Below are positions 41,112-49,687 of a stretch of DNA of 64,000 nt, one piece after another. A model generated the notes under the pieces. The model saw only the letters and a list, made by a program, of their open reading frames with translations. It did not search any database and had not been told where the DNA came from. Within the stretch, counting starts at the first letter, position 1, and each line of letters opens with the position of its first letter. The stretch comes from CAG-170 sp022779365. Lineage in GTDB: Bacteria > Bacillota > Clostridia > Oscillospirales > Oscillospiraceae. Location of the stretch: assembly GCA_022779365.1 (NCBI GenBank), contig JALFSI010000040.1, positions 62,001 through 126,000 of the forward strand, written 5' to 3'. A program made the position numbers and the translations under genes.

Positions 41112-41798
41112 GGCATGATGTCCTTCCCATTTTAGTCACCGCTGAATTGATCGCATGGCGATTGAGTCATCGGTTACTACAATTTGTGCTTATCATACCA
41201 CAGCGGAGGGCAGACGACAAGTATTCTTCTTGTAAAATCGCCCGGAAGCGCAGCTTCCGGGCAGGAGCGTGTCAAAAAAGTATTTTTGACACGCTCTCAA
41301 ACGAAAACCGCTTTGCTGGGTTTTCGTCGCAACAAACTTCGTATCCTTCGCCCCGCCGCGAGCGGCAGGGCTCATCCACTTCGTTGTTGCTCCTCTCCGA
41401 ACGCGAACCGCTCCGCTGGGTTCGCGTTCGGTCCCGACAGGCTTGCAGCCTGCTGCGCGCATAATTTGTGTGCCGCAGGCGCACAAATTCCACTTCAACG
41501 CTTCGCTCTGCATAAGTTCGACTTAGCCAAGAGCGCTGCGCGGAGCTTGCGCTCTTGGAGTCTCACTTAACTTGCAGACTGTATTGTATTTTCTGCGACG
41601 TACACGCCGCCGCAGAAAATGATTCGAATCAATTTCGCCGCTGCGGCGGCGAAACTCTGCGAGGCTTTTTCGACAGACTGGCGGACGCGCACCAGACCTC
41701 TGGTGCGCGCCCGTTTTCGCCGCCCGGGAAAATTCGGGTGGCGCGGCGGGGAATTTTGCGGTAAGATAAGGGAAAACAGTCAAAAAGGCGGGATTCTT
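41112..41798. other. 687-base untranslated region built of consecutive hairpins
   Basis: No credible gene. At least eight stems follow one another: 41,239-41,261 (CCGGAAGC), 41,264-41,295 (GTGTCAAAA arms), 41,300-41,326, 41,398-41,430 (12 bp), 41,463-41,489 (12 bp), 41,528-41,559 (9 bp), 41,588-41,620 (10 bp), 41,633-41,652 and 41,687-41,708 (10 bp). Two share the loop pattern AACC-GCTyyGCT-GGGTT. The density exceeds what terminators need; it could be a structured RNA or clustered intergenic repeats between nadE and uvrA. Confidence 0.6.
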
Positions 41799-44273
41799 AT
41801 GATCGACAAGATCAAAATTCGCGGGGCGCGGGTGCACAATCTCAAAAACATCGACGTGGACGTGCCGCTGGGCGGCATTGCCGCGATCGCGGGCGTGTCG
41901 GGGTCGGGCAAATCGTCGCTGGCGCTGGGCGTTTTGTATGCCGAGGGCTCACGGCGGTATCTGGATGCGCTGTCCACCTACACGCGGCGGCGGATGACGC
42001 AGGCGGCGCGCGCGGAGGTGGATGAGGCGCTGTATGTCCCGGCGGCGCTGGCGCTGCATCAAAGACCCGGCGTGCCGGGCATCCGCAGCACATTCGGCAC
42101 GGGGACGGAGCTGCTGAACAGCCTGCGGCTCATGTTCTCGCGTCTGGCGGAGCATCGCTGCCCGAACGGACACTATGTTCCGCCGTCTGCAAACGTGGCG
42201 ATGGGAAAGCCCCTGCGCTGCCCCGTGTGCGGGGAGACATTTTTTGCCCCCAGCGCCGAAGAGCTGGCGTTCAACGCGCAGGGCGCGTGCCGCCGCTGCG
42301 AAGGCACAGGCATGGTGCGCACCGTGGACCTTGCGACGCTCGTGCCGGACGAGAGCCTGTCTATCGACGACGGCGCGGTCGCGCCGTGGCGCACGCTCAT
42401 GTGGTCGCTGATGACGGACGTGTGCCGCGCGATGGGCGTGCGGACGAACGTGCCGTTTTCGGAGCTGACGGAGGAAGAGCGCGATATTGTGTTCCACGGT
42501 CCGGCGGTGAAAAAACATATTCTATATAAATCCAAAAGCTCCAACGACGCGGGCGAGCTGGATTTTACCTATTATAATGCCATCTACACGGTGGAAAACG
42601 CGCTGTCCAAGGTCAAGGACGAAAAGGGCATGAAGCGCGTGGAAAAATTCCTGCGGCAGGAGACGTGCCCGGAGTGCGGCGGGTCGCGGCTGTCGGCGGC
42701 GGCACGCGCCCCGCGTCTGCGCGGCAGTTCGCTGGACGCGGCGTGCCGGATGACGCTCTCGGAGCTGTCCGATTGGGTGCGCGGCGTGCCGGAGAGCGTG
42801 CCGGACGAGCTGCGCGCGGTGGCGGAGGTCATCTGCGAGTCGTTTGAGACGGCGGCGCGGCGGCTTTTGGAGCTGGGGCTTGGCTATCTGTCACTTGACC
42901 GCGCGAGCGGGACGCTCTCGACCGGCGAGCGGCAGCGGATGCAGCTTGCCCGTGCGGTGCGCAACCGCACGACGGGCGTTTTGTATGTCCTGGACGAGCC
43001 GTCGATCGGGCTGCACCCGTCGAATCTCGCGGGGCTGCGCGGCGTGATGCACGATCTGGTGGCAGACGGCAACACGGTGGTGCTGGTCGATCACGACCCG
43101 GAGCTGCTGCGCTGCGCCGACTGGATGATCGAGCTTGGTCCGGGCGCAGGCGCAAGCGGCGGGCAGGTCGTGGCGACGGGGACGGTCGCTGAAATTGAGC
43201 AGAACGCCGCGTCGCAGATCGGACCATTTCTCAGCGGCAGGGCGGCGGTGCGGCGCGTGCGCGCGGAAGAAAGCGCGCTGTTTGAGCGCGGCGAGATCAC
43301 GCTGCAAACGGGGCAGCTCCATACAGTCAAGCCTCTGAGCATCCGCATCCCGAAGGGGCGGCTGACGGTGGTGACGGGCGTGTCCGGCTCGGGCAAGACG
43401 ACGCTTGTGCTGGAAAGCCTCATCCCGGCGATCACGGCGCAGCGCGCGGGAACGGCGCTGCCGGAGCACGTCCGCGCGGTCAGCGCTGAGGGCATCCGGC
43501 AGGTCAAGCTCATCGACGCAACGCCCATCGGCATCAACGTCCGCTCGACCGTGGCGACGTATGCCAACGTACACGATGAGCTGCGCAAGCTCTTTGCCGC
43601 CACGCCGGAGGCAAAGCGGCGCGGGCTCGGCGCGGGCGATTTTTCGTACAACACCGGCAAGCTCCGCTGCCCGATGTGCGACGGGACGGGCGTCATTGAC
43701 CTTGACGTGCAGTTTTTGCCGGATGTGGAGATCCCGTGCCCGGAGTGCCGCGGGTCGCGCTACGGTAAAGAGGCGGGCGAGATCGTGCTGGACGACGCGC
43801 GCGGCGGGGTCTGTTCGCTGCCGGAGCTGATGGACATGGATGTCTCCACGGCGGCGCAGGCGTGCGCGCAGCGCCGGGTGGTGGCGCAGCGGCTGGGCGT
43901 GCTGGAGTCGCTGGGGCTGGGCTATCTGACGCTCGGCGAGCAGACGCCGGGGCTGTCCGGCGGCGAGGCGCAGCGGCTGAAGCTGGCAAGCGAGCTCGGC
44001 AGGGCGCAGGACGATACGCTGTTCGTCTTTGACGAGCCGACGATCGGGCTGCATCCGCTGGACGTGCGGACGCTGCTGGACGTATTCGACCGCCTGCTCT
44101 CACGCGGCGCGACGATCGTGGTGATCGAGCACGATCTGGACGTCATCCGCAGCGCGGATTATATCCTCGACCTTGGACCCGGCGGCGGCACGGAAGGCGG
44201 CGAGCTGGTCTGCGCGGGAACGCCCGAACGGGTGAGGGAGTGCAAGGAGAGTCGGACGGGGAAGTTTATCTGA
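41799..44273 (+). CDS. Class II UvrA-like ABC ATPase (no UvrB-binding domain)
   Basis: 824 residues, ~120 shorter than UvrA. NBD1: GVSGSGKSSLALGVLY; zinc modules CPVCGETFFAPSAEELAFN...CRRCEGTGMV and CPECGG; signature STGERQRMQLARAVR; NBD2: GVSGSGKTTLVLESL, CPMCDGTGVIDLDVQFLPD, LSGGEAQRLKLASELG, FVFDEPTIGLHPLDVR. The segment between the first Walker A and the first zinc module is too short to hold the UvrB-binding domain, as in UvrA2/DrrC proteins linked to tolerance of DNA-binding drugs. Only a weak GGCGGGA precedes the ATG. Confidence 0.85.
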   Translation: MIDKIKIRGARVHNLKNIDVDVPLGGIAAIAGVSGSGKSSLALGVLYAEGSRRYLDALSTYTRRRMTQAARAEVDEALYVPAALALHQRPGVPGIRSTFGTGTELLNSLRLMFSRLAEHRCPNGHYVPPSANVAMGKPLRCPVCGETFFAPSAEELAFNAQGACRRCEGTGMVRTVDLATLVPDESLSIDDGAVAPWRTLMWSLMTDVCRAMGVRTNVPFSELTEEERDIVFHGPAVKKHILYKSKSSNDAGELDFTYYNAIYTVENALSKVKDEKGMKRVEKFLRQETCPECGGSRLSAAARAPRLRGSSLDAACRMTLSELSDWVRGVPESVPDELRAVAEVICESFETAARRLLELGLGYLSLDRASGTLSTGERQRMQLARAVRNRTTGVLYVLDEPSIGLHPSNLAGLRGVMHDLVADGNTVVLVDHDPELLRCADWMIELGPGAGASGGQVVATGTVAEIEQNAASQIGPFLSGRAAVRRVRAEESALFERGEITLQTGQLHTVKPLSIRIPKGRLTVVTGVSGSGKTTLVLESLIPAITAQRAGTALPEHVRAVSAEGIRQVKLIDATPIGINVRSTVATYANVHDELRKLFAATPEAKRRGLGAGDFSYNTGKLRCPMCDGTGVIDLDVQFLPDVEIPCPECRGSRYGKEAGEIVLDDARGGVCSLPELMDMDVSTAAQACAQRRVVAQRLGVLESLGLGYLTLGEQTPGLSGGEAQRLKLASELGRAQDDTLFVFDEPTIGLHPLDVRTLLDVFDRLLSRGATIVVIEHDLDVIRSADYILDLGPGGGTEGGELVCAGTPERVRECKESRTGKFI

Positions 44274-44360
44274 TGTAAGTTCTTAGTCGTAACGTAGGGG
44301 AGGGGCTTGCCCTGCTCGCTTTCTCGTTTCGCAATGCACTGCCGCGTTTGTGCCGCACCC

Positions 44361-44535
44361 ATGCCTTCCCCTTGAGGGGAAGGTGGCTCGCGCAGCGAGC
44401 CGGATGAGGAGAAGAGTTGTACGTTTTGAGATGCCGCCACGTTTCGGTTCAGAAACGCGTGACTGCTCAAAAATAAGAACCCTTCCCCTCATCAGTCAGC
44501 CTTCGGCTGACAGCTTCCCCCCAAGGGGAAGCCAT
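44361..44535. repeat. MITE-like element with inverted ends
   Basis: The left end (ATGCCTTCCCCTTGAGGGGA...GATGAGG, 44,361-44,408) and the reverse complement of the right end (ATGGCTTCCCCTTGGGGGGA...GATGAGG, 44,487-44,535) match closely. Each end also contains its own GGCTCGC- or GTCAGCC-type hairpin. The ~80-base core has no gene. The layout is that of a small non-autonomous repeat; copies elsewhere in the genome are expected but cannot be checked here. Confidence 0.6.
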
Positions 44536-44560
44536 GGACTGCGGCTTGTCTGATGGACAG

Positions 44561-44589
44561 TTGACGCGGGGACGGGGGTATTATATACT
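44561..44589 (+). promoter_or_regulatory. Promoter of the 1,382-residue secreted protein gene
   Basis: TTGACG (44561-44566), 17-base spacer, TATACT (44584-44589), 33 bases before the start codon and directly after the MITE-like repeat. Confidence 0.75.
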
Positions 44590-44621
44590 GGGTATGAGAA
44601 AAAAGTAGGAGGAAAAACGCT

Positions 44622-47600
44622 ATGAAACGAACACTCCGGGCGGTTTTGACGGCGCTGATCTTACTTGCGGCTGTTACAGTGGCGTCGGCGGCGGAAATTC
44701 GGGACGGGACGCGGATCGCGCTGGGCTCGGAGCGCTTTGCGCTGTACTCGCTGCCGTCGGACGGCGAGCGTCAGGTGACGCCGGGGCGGCAGTTTGAAAA
44801 CGGACTGAGCGCCTACTATGCAGATGTTGACGGCACGAGCTATTGGGGTCTGATGGACGGCGAGTGCCGTGTGCTGCTCCAGCCGGAGTATACGGGCATT
44901 TTTCCGCTCGTAAAAGAGGAGCGGGGCGGTGAGGAAATTCAGAACCTGCTGGTTTTGATGACCAAAGACCAGAAATTGCAGCTTTATAATGCGCGCACGC
45001 GCACGCTGCTGCCCGGGGAATACGACGCGCTGACGGGGCAGCAGACCGAGCTGCAATCCGGCTGCCGCGGCGATCAGGAGCAAGATCAGAACGAGCAGTG
45101 CAACGTCGTCCTCGGCAATATGATCCTGCTGCAAAGCGGCGAGCTGGTCGGCGCGGCGGATCTGGACGGCAAGATCATCGTGCCGCTGGAATTTGATTCT
45201 GCGTATCTGGTCGCGCCCAACCGCGGCGTGTTCAAAAAGGACAGCGTCGTGAATGTCTGGATGTACGATACCCTCGGCAATATGCTCACGCACGACTACG
45301 CCGGGATCGAGACCTTTGTGGAGGGACGCGCGTATGCCCGCAAGGAGGCGGACGGCTGGCAGACCCCTGTCCACTACTGGATCGACGAGGCAGGTCAGAT
45401 GCGCATCCGCTGGGATGATGAGGAGGGCAAGGGCTCGTTGAGCAGCCACGGCGAATTTGACGGCGGGCTGCAATCGGTCACGGTTTTCAAGGACCGTAAG
45501 CGCACGCCCTATTATATGGACGCGAACGGCGGACTGCATGAGACCGACCGCGCGCGGCTGCGCGAGTTCGTGCTGGACTGCGCGAATCACCGCGTTTTGA
45601 ACAGCGATGGGCGCTATGTGAGCGCGCCGAGGCTGACGGCGGAGCTGTGCAGCTACCGGGACGAGTGCCAGTGGATTAAAATTTACAGCCCCGCGACGGG
45701 GCGCTATGCCGTCGCCGACCGGTGCACCGGGATGATCACGCCGTTCCGCTATGACCAGGTGCAGATGGTGGAGTATGGCGATGAGCATTATATGCTCGTA
45801 CGGCGCGACGGAAACGTGGGCGTGCTGGGCGAGGGTTGCCGCCAGCTCGTGCCGGAGCAGTATGCGGTCATCAGCGCGCCGGACGGGAAGTGCGCGTATT
45901 TCGTTGCCACGCGCAATGTGGGTGCGTACAGCGTCCTGCGCTGTACGCTCTGGTCGCCGGACGGGGAGATGCTCGGCGAGGAGGATGCGCTGGAGGACTA
46001 CTTCTCCTCAAAGGCGCACATCACGGGCGTTGCTTACGGGCGGCTGGTCAGCGGACAGACGGTGCTCGTCGCGCCGGACGGCACGATGACGAAAACCGCC
46101 GAAAGAAGCATCGCAGCCGAGGACGGCAACTGGTCCACGCCCTTCGGCGTTTACGGTCAAAATTTCGAGACCGGGGAGCACGGCTTCATCGGTCTGGACG
46201 GCGAACTGTATCCGCTGTATTCCGAAACGGACACCATGCAGCTCAAAGGTCTGGCACAGGCGGAGGTCACCGGCGGCGTGATGTATGTGGAGTATTCCGC
46301 CAAGGGTGTTACAAATTACTCTAAAAACTGCCTGCTGCGCGACTTGCAGTGGACGTATCACTACGAGGAAAACGAGGACGTCGGGACGGACATCACGCTC
46401 GTCTCGTCCAGCCCGAAGGACGGCGCGGTCAAAGTGCCGGAGCGGACCGATTCGGTGACGCTGCGCTTTGGCTGCCCCATCGCCGTGGTGAACCCCGACA
46501 GGATCACCGTCACGGGCGAGTATGACGACCCGGGCTTTGAGGTCATCAGCGCGGGCAATACCGTGAGGCTTCGGCTGACGGATGAATTTTTCGAGGGCGA
46601 CCGCTACACCGTGACGATCGACACGAGCGCGCTGGCGCGCACGGATCAGTCGCAGGTGTATAACACCGAGCCGATCACCATCAGCTTTACGCTGGACGGG
46701 CTGTCCACGAACGACCTGATGGAGAAATACCCCATCGCGCTGACGCAGGCGCAGCCCATCGGCACGATCTTTTCCGGCGCGGCAGGGTCGGTGGACGCGA
46801 TGGTGCAGTATTACTGCGGAAAATATGACGAGGGCAAGCTGCTGACATCGCTGTTTTATGCGTCCAAAAACGCGTGGACGCTGAGTGCAGGGGAGTTCAC
46901 AAGGCTGCTGAGCGGGCTGGACGTGACCAAGGACACGTTCGTGCAGGAGGCGGCAGACCTGCTCATCGGACGGATGTGTCTGGACTATACCCTCCATGAG
47001 ACCGGCGCGAAGGCAAAGGCGGCGGCAGACCTCATCGGGATCATGAAAACGCTGGATTACAGCGGCGATCTGAAGGCGACGCAGCAGATGCTGGACGCGG
47101 TAAAGGCATATTGCGAGGCGTATGACATCCCGTGGGATATGGGGCTGATCCGCGGTGCGGTGAAATTTTTCCTGACAGTGTCGCTGCCGCTGCTGAAGGA
47201 GTCGTTCAAGACCACGGGTAACTGGGGGGACATTGCCAAGACGACCGATCTGGTCGGCAACTATCTCATCACCGTGCTGCAATACGCCAATATGCAGACG
47301 GACGCGATGAAAGCGATGCGGGACTATCTGCCGCCCACGGGCGATCTGTATTGGGAGATCGAGCGCCGGCTCGATATGATCGAGAACGGGCAGATCGGGA
47401 TGTATCTCGCGCGCGAGGCGCAGAAGCTGATCCTGGATCAGGTGGGCGGAATGCTGGCGGACGCCGTCAAAAATGCCGCCGGGAGCGCTGTTACGGGGCA
47501 GCTTGGCAGCTACAAGGCGCTGATGGAGGTCATGGGCGCGGCATATGGCAGGCTCACCGGGCGCGCGGACGCGGGCAAGCATGTGCAGGTGCTGCTGCTG

Positions 47601-48770
47601 ACGTGCTTTGCGCAGGAGATGACGAACGCGCACGCGCAGGTGTGTCAGGAGCTGCTGATCGGCGGCGCGACGGCACAGGAAAAGCAGGACCTGCGCACGA
47701 TGTACGAGGCAAAGCGCAGCGCATGGTGCATTCTGCTGGAAACGGCGGCGGAGCTGCGCACGGACGACGATGATACCTATCATCACGACGAGTGCCTCGT
47801 CTGGCGCGACCGCATTGAGCAGGAGTGCGGCTTTGCGGACTATATCCGCGCGGCAAAGCGTGCCGCGCCCTCGCAGGCGGTATACAGTATGCGGGCGCCG
47901 GCGCGGCGGAGCGGTGCGCAGAACACGCAGTACGACGTGCAGTACGGCGTGCTGAAGGGCTATCGCTTTTTAGACGGCGCATGGGAGGACGGCGCGGCGG
48001 TGCTGCTCGATCAGAAAAACACCGAGGCGGCGCTGTATGTGACGCAGGAGCTGGCGGGCAGCGTCGGTGAAAATGCGTTTGCGGGCGAAAACGGTCTGCG
48101 TGTTGTGACGCTGGCGGACGGCGTTGGCGTAGAAGCGGGCGCGTTTGCAAGCTGCGAAAACCTGACGGCGGTGGTGCTGGAGGGCGAGCATGAGATCGAG
48201 CTTGACGCGTTCAAAAAATCCCGCGTCAAGGTCGTTTACGGCAAAACGCCTGAGGCGCAGGCACTTGCGGAGCGGCTGTATGCCGAATACCGCGACCTTT
48301 CGCAGCAGGTTAAGGTACTGGACTATACCGGCACAGTCAGCGCCGTGCAGCCGGGGCAAGAGCCGGACCTGTCCGGCATCACACTGAGGGCGGACGGCGA
48401 GGAAATTTCGCTGGAGAACTGCTGCGTGCTTTACCCGCAGGGGCTTGGCGAGGGCGAGATCAAAATCCGCTATCTGGACGCGGAGGTCTGCATCCCGCTG
48501 ACGGTGAGCCTGCGCGCGGAGAAGGGCGGGCAGGTCTTGGAGGTCACGCGCGCGGAGGAAAGCGGCGATGTGCTGCTGCTTTCTGGCACGGCGACGGGCG
48601 ACACCGTGTTTGCAGCGGTGTATGACGGCGCGCGGCTGCTGGACGCGCAGGTGTGCGCGGTCACGGACGGCGCGTTCAGCCTGACGGTCCGCGCGGGCGG
48701 GACGGTGTGCCTGTTTATGACGCGAAGCGGCTGCCCGCTGACGCCGAAGCTGACCGTTCCGGCGGCATAA
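44622..48770 (+). CDS. Large secreted multidomain protein (WG-like repeats, Ig-like domain, BspA-type LRR)
   Basis: 1,382 residues with a signal peptide ending near VASAAE. Residues ~30-570 are beta-propeller-like WG-type repeats (SYWGLMDGECRVLLQPEYTG, DLDGKIIVPLEFDSAYLV, RRDGNVGVLGEGCRQLVPEQY). ~590-690 is a Big_5 Ig-like domain (SSSPKDGAVKVPERTDSVTL). ~700-1,090 is helical with no recognised family. ~1,135-1,200 carries BspA-like leucine-rich units (VGENAFAGENGLRVVTLADG). The rest is Ig-like. No LPxTG or SLH anchor is seen. Likely an exported binding or structural protein; function unknown. AGGAGG precedes the start. Confidence 0.7.
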   Translation: MKRTLRAVLTALILLAAVTVASAAEIRDGTRIALGSERFALYSLPSDGERQVTPGRQFENGLSAYYADVDGTSYWGLMDGECRVLLQPEYTGIFPLVKEERGGEEIQNLLVLMTKDQKLQLYNARTRTLLPGEYDALTGQQTELQSGCRGDQEQDQNEQCNVVLGNMILLQSGELVGAADLDGKIIVPLEFDSAYLVAPNRGVFKKDSVVNVWMYDTLGNMLTHDYAGIETFVEGRAYARKEADGWQTPVHYWIDEAGQMRIRWDDEEGKGSLSSHGEFDGGLQSVTVFKDRKRTPYYMDANGGLHETDRARLREFVLDCANHRVLNSDGRYVSAPRLTAELCSYRDECQWIKIYSPATGRYAVADRCTGMITPFRYDQVQMVEYGDEHYMLVRRDGNVGVLGEGCRQLVPEQYAVISAPDGKCAYFVATRNVGAYSVLRCTLWSPDGEMLGEEDALEDYFSSKAHITGVAYGRLVSGQTVLVAPDGTMTKTAERSIAAEDGNWSTPFGVYGQNFETGEHGFIGLDGELYPLYSETDTMQLKGLAQAEVTGGVMYVEYSAKGVTNYSKNCLLRDLQWTYHYEENEDVGTDITLVSSSPKDGAVKVPERTDSVTLRFGCPIAVVNPDRITVTGEYDDPGFEVISAGNTVRLRLTDEFFEGDRYTVTIDTSALARTDQSQVYNTEPITISFTLDGLSTNDLMEKYPIALTQAQPIGTIFSGAAGSVDAMVQYYCGKYDEGKLLTSLFYASKNAWTLSAGEFTRLLSGLDVTKDTFVQEAADLLIGRMCLDYTLHETGAKAKAAADLIGIMKTLDYSGDLKATQQMLDAVKAYCEAYDIPWDMGLIRGAVKFFLTVSLPLLKESFKTTGNWGDIAKTTDLVGNYLITVLQYANMQTDAMKAMRDYLPPTGDLYWEIERRLDMIENGQIGMYLAREAQKLILDQVGGMLADAVKNAAGSAVTGQLGSYKALMEVMGAAYGRLTGRADAGKHVQVLLLTCFAQEMTNAHAQVCQELLIGGATAQEKQDLRTMYEAKRSAWCILLETAAELRTDDDDTYHHDECLVWRDRIEQECGFADYIRAAKRAAPSQAVYSMRAPARRSGAQNTQYDVQYGVLKGYRFLDGAWEDGAAVLLDQKNTEAALYVTQELAGSVGENAFAGENGLRVVTLADGVGVEAGAFASCENLTAVVLEGEHEIELDAFKKSRVKVVYGKTPEAQALAERLYAEYRDLSQQVKVLDYTGTVSAVQPGQEPDLSGITLRADGEEISLENCCVLYPQGLGEGEIKIRYLDAEVCIPLTVSLRAEKGGQVLEVTRAEESGDVLLLSGTATGDTVFAAVYDGARLLDAQVCAVTDGAFSLTVRAGGTVCLFMTRSGCPLTPKLTVPAA

Positions 48771-48867
48771 TTCAGAAATGGAGTCGTGACGATGAAGCGA
48801 TGCTGCCGGTAGACGGCGGCGAGGTCATCGTGACCGGCGGTACAGTCCGCGAACCGTAACAAAATAA

Positions 48868-48900
48868 AATGCCTTCGGATGCAGCGCATCCGAAGGCATT
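48868..48900. terminator. Terminator hairpin
   Basis: Perfect 15-bp stem (48868-48882 with 48886-48900), three-base loop, A-rich sequence before it. Ends the large-protein unit. Confidence 0.75.
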
Positions 48901-48983
48901 CTGCTATTCAACCACGGAAACAGAGGAGGCTTCAACTTACGAGCCAGCCCCAGACGTGCCAGAACTGGACCGAACCGGCGCTG

Positions 48984-49018
48984 ATGGCGGCACTGCGAAA
49001 ACCGGGTGCCGCCATTTT
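48984..49018 (+). terminator. Second hairpin before the broken binding-protein gene
   Basis: 10-bp stem ATGGCGGCAC/GTGCCGCCAT (48984-48993 with 49006-49015), TTT tail. Confidence 0.55.
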
Positions 49019-49042
49019 AACATCAGAAAGGAAAGAACAAGC

Positions 49043-49381
49043 GTGAAAAAGATCATTGCAATGCTTCTTGCGGTCATTCTGCTCCTTGGACTGGTCGCCT
49101 GTGCCGTACAGCCCGCCTCCACCGAACAGACCCCCGCTGCGGAAGCTCCCGCAGCCGAGAGCCCTGCGAACGGCGCGTCCGCGGACACTGCGCCCGCCGA
49201 CGATGCGCTGCCCCTTGAGGGCGTGGAGCTGAGCCTCTGATTCCCGTCCTGCACCGGCACGGACGCGGAATACTGGGCGGAGCGTCTGGCAATCTTCACC
49301 GCCGAGACCGGCGCGACTACCGACGAAGAAAAAGCTCACGATGTCCACTATACCCTCCAGCTCGACGCGAGAGAGTTCTGA
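49043..49381 (+). pseudogene. Truncated sugar-binding lipoprotein gene
   Basis: A GTG start behind GAAAGGAAAG gives a lipoprotein signal (LLLGLVACAVQ) and a Thr/Ala-rich tether like that of the intact binding protein at 49,688. After LPLEGVELSL it meets TGA (49,238-49,240), where homologues would continue into the first beta strand. The frame goes on as SCTGTDAEYWAERLAIFTAE for ~45 residues and stops. The rest of the gene, about 350 residues, is missing. It is the remnant of an earlier transporter at this locus; a 65-residue secreted lipopeptide could still be made. Confidence 0.65.
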
Positions 49382-49406
49382 GTCGAAACGGCAGCTGTAT
49401 AAAATC

Positions 49407-49441
49407 CAAGAGCAGCCTCCCGATCTGGGAGGCTGCTCTTG
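49407..49441 (+). terminator. Terminator upstream of the transporter promoter
   Basis: Perfect 15-bp stem (49407-49421 with 49427-49441), five-base loop, AAAA before; weak T-run. Confidence 0.75.
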
Positions 49442-49465
49442 CTGTATCAGGAAGACCGTGCAGAT

Positions 49466-49481
49466 AGAAAACCGATTGTCC
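49466..49481 (+). promoter_or_regulatory. Candidate LacI-type operator O1
   Basis: AGAAAACCGATTGTCC, 13 of 16 bases identical to operator O2, about 100 bases before the transporter promoter, where DNA looping could join the sites. Confidence 0.45.
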
Positions 49482-49584
49482 TACGGATATTGCAGAAAAA
49501 CCTGGATTTTATTGTCGAAATACACAAGGCAGAGGAGAGCGAATTATTGAAAACGACAAAAACATTTTTTCAGGGCGGACATTC

Positions 49585-49613
49585 TTGACAAAACTGTGTG
49601 CAATCACTACACT
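49585..49613 (+). promoter_or_regulatory. Promoter of the second sugar ABC operon
   Basis: TTGACA (49585-49590), 17-base spacer, TACACT (49608-49613). The expected start site falls immediately before operator O2. Confidence 0.75.
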
Positions 49614-49627
49614 GTATGACAACAGGA

Positions 49628-49647
49628 TATGACAACCGATTGTCATA
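49628..49647 (+). promoter_or_regulatory. Candidate LacI-type operator O2
   Basis: TATGACAA-CCGA-TTGTCATA, eight-base perfect arms, just downstream of the transporter start site. The central CGATTG resembles LacI/GalR sites. A related half (TATGACAACAG) stands directly upstream. Confidence 0.65.
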
Positions 49648-49687
49648 CCGGGAAACACAACCACACAGGAACTTCAAGGAGGAACTC

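Noticed and set aside
48780..48859. Coding-like text MLPVDGGEVIVTGGTVREP after the large secreted protein
   Set aside because: It has no start signal or recognisable family; it may be a gene remnant but is too short to support.
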